From Bradyrhizobium liaoningense (lineage in GTDB: Bacteria; Pseudomonadota; Alphaproteobacteria; Rhizobiales; Xanthobacteraceae): 44,601 nt of DNA. Location: positions 1 to 44,601 of the forward strand of contig NZ_JAFCJM010000055.1 in NCBI RefSeq assembly GCF_018130955.1, written 5' to 3'. Below are positions 44,497 through 44,601 of this stretch, piece after piece. The notes beneath the pieces were generated by a model that ran no database searches, was not told the DNA's origin, and saw nothing but the letters and a program-made list of their open reading frames with translations. A program made the translations under genes and the position numbers. Position 1 is the first letter of the stretch. Each line of letters opens with the position of its first letter.

Positions 44497-44601
44497 CCGA
44501 GGACTTCTCCCTCTCCCCGCAAGCGGCAGGGGAATCGCATATGGGTTTTCGCTAGCTATTGCATTGTAAGGCAAGACGGATTCTGAAGACGACTCCCGGG
44601 T
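44497..44601. other. Right-edge region without a recognised gene
   Basis: After the PiT stop there is a CTCCCTCTCCCCGCAAGCGG...GGGGA segment that resembles one arm of the family D repeats. No gene is seen before the window ends. Confidence 0.4.

Overview
The window is a chromosomal segment from an alphaproteobacterium of the Bradyrhizobium / Nitrobacteraceae type. This is inferred from the high GC content, the gene families present (a Tat-exported repeat protein of TIGR03808 type, DUF2336, NrsF/DUF1109, an ImuA-ImuB-DnaE2 cassette) and at least five families of short palindromic repeats that I associate with Bradyrhizobium genomes. No rRNA, tRNA, CRISPR array or canonical insertion sequence is visible. 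The ends are not gene-dense: the first 225 and last 105 bases hold no gene I recognise.

Layout. 0.2-2.6 kb: a Tat-exported beta-helix protein, a small GIY-YIG nuclease flanked by inverted copies of a palindromic repeat, and a short conserved hypothetical. 3.2-6.2 kb (minus): an ECF sigma factor, a membrane anti-sigma factor and a secreted subtilase in one operon with a strong terminator. 6.7-9.0 kb: a membrane diguanylate cyclase and a DUF2336 protein. 9.0-10.2 kb (minus): a second ECF sigma factor with an NrsF-type anti-sigma. 10.5-16.9 kb: an anchored hypothetical, enoyl-CoA hydratase, acetyl-CoA hydrolase/transferase, a TolC-like outer-membrane protein and an alpha/beta hydrolase. 17.0-19.1 kb: three tightly packed envelope genes of unknown function. 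19.2-22.2 kb: a likely acquired block with a winged-helix/TolB-like/TPR regulator, a TerC-family protein and two small membrane proteins. 22.5-27.7 kb: an FAD-linked oxidoreductase, an amidohydrolase, an MTHFR-like protein and an HTH-methyltransferase protein. 27.8-32.2 kb: an RND efflux pump and its adaptor. 32.4-35.2 kb: a CoA-transferase, a small membrane protein and an SDR. 35.4-42.8 kb: the mutagenesis cassette imuA-imuB-dnaE2 diverging from a UdgX-type DNA repair gene, with one LexA-type box between them. 42.9-44.5 kb: a PiT phosphate transporter.

The most interesting signals are as follows. (1) The anti-sigma factor of the first ECF operon ends in a periplasmic domain that resembles a subtilisin propeptide, and the next gene encodes a subtilase; this suggests a built-in inhibitor/protease switch for the sigma factor. 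(2) Palindromic elements sit in frame inside two coding sequences, one of them dnaE2, with apparent lengths divisible by three; other elements provide the stop codons of neighbouring genes. (3) The regulator gene at 19.2-20.7 kb is bracketed by two diverged 90-bp copies of the end of the upstream gene, a footprint of its insertion. (4) The GIY-YIG gene lies between inverted repeat copies like a minimal mobile unit.
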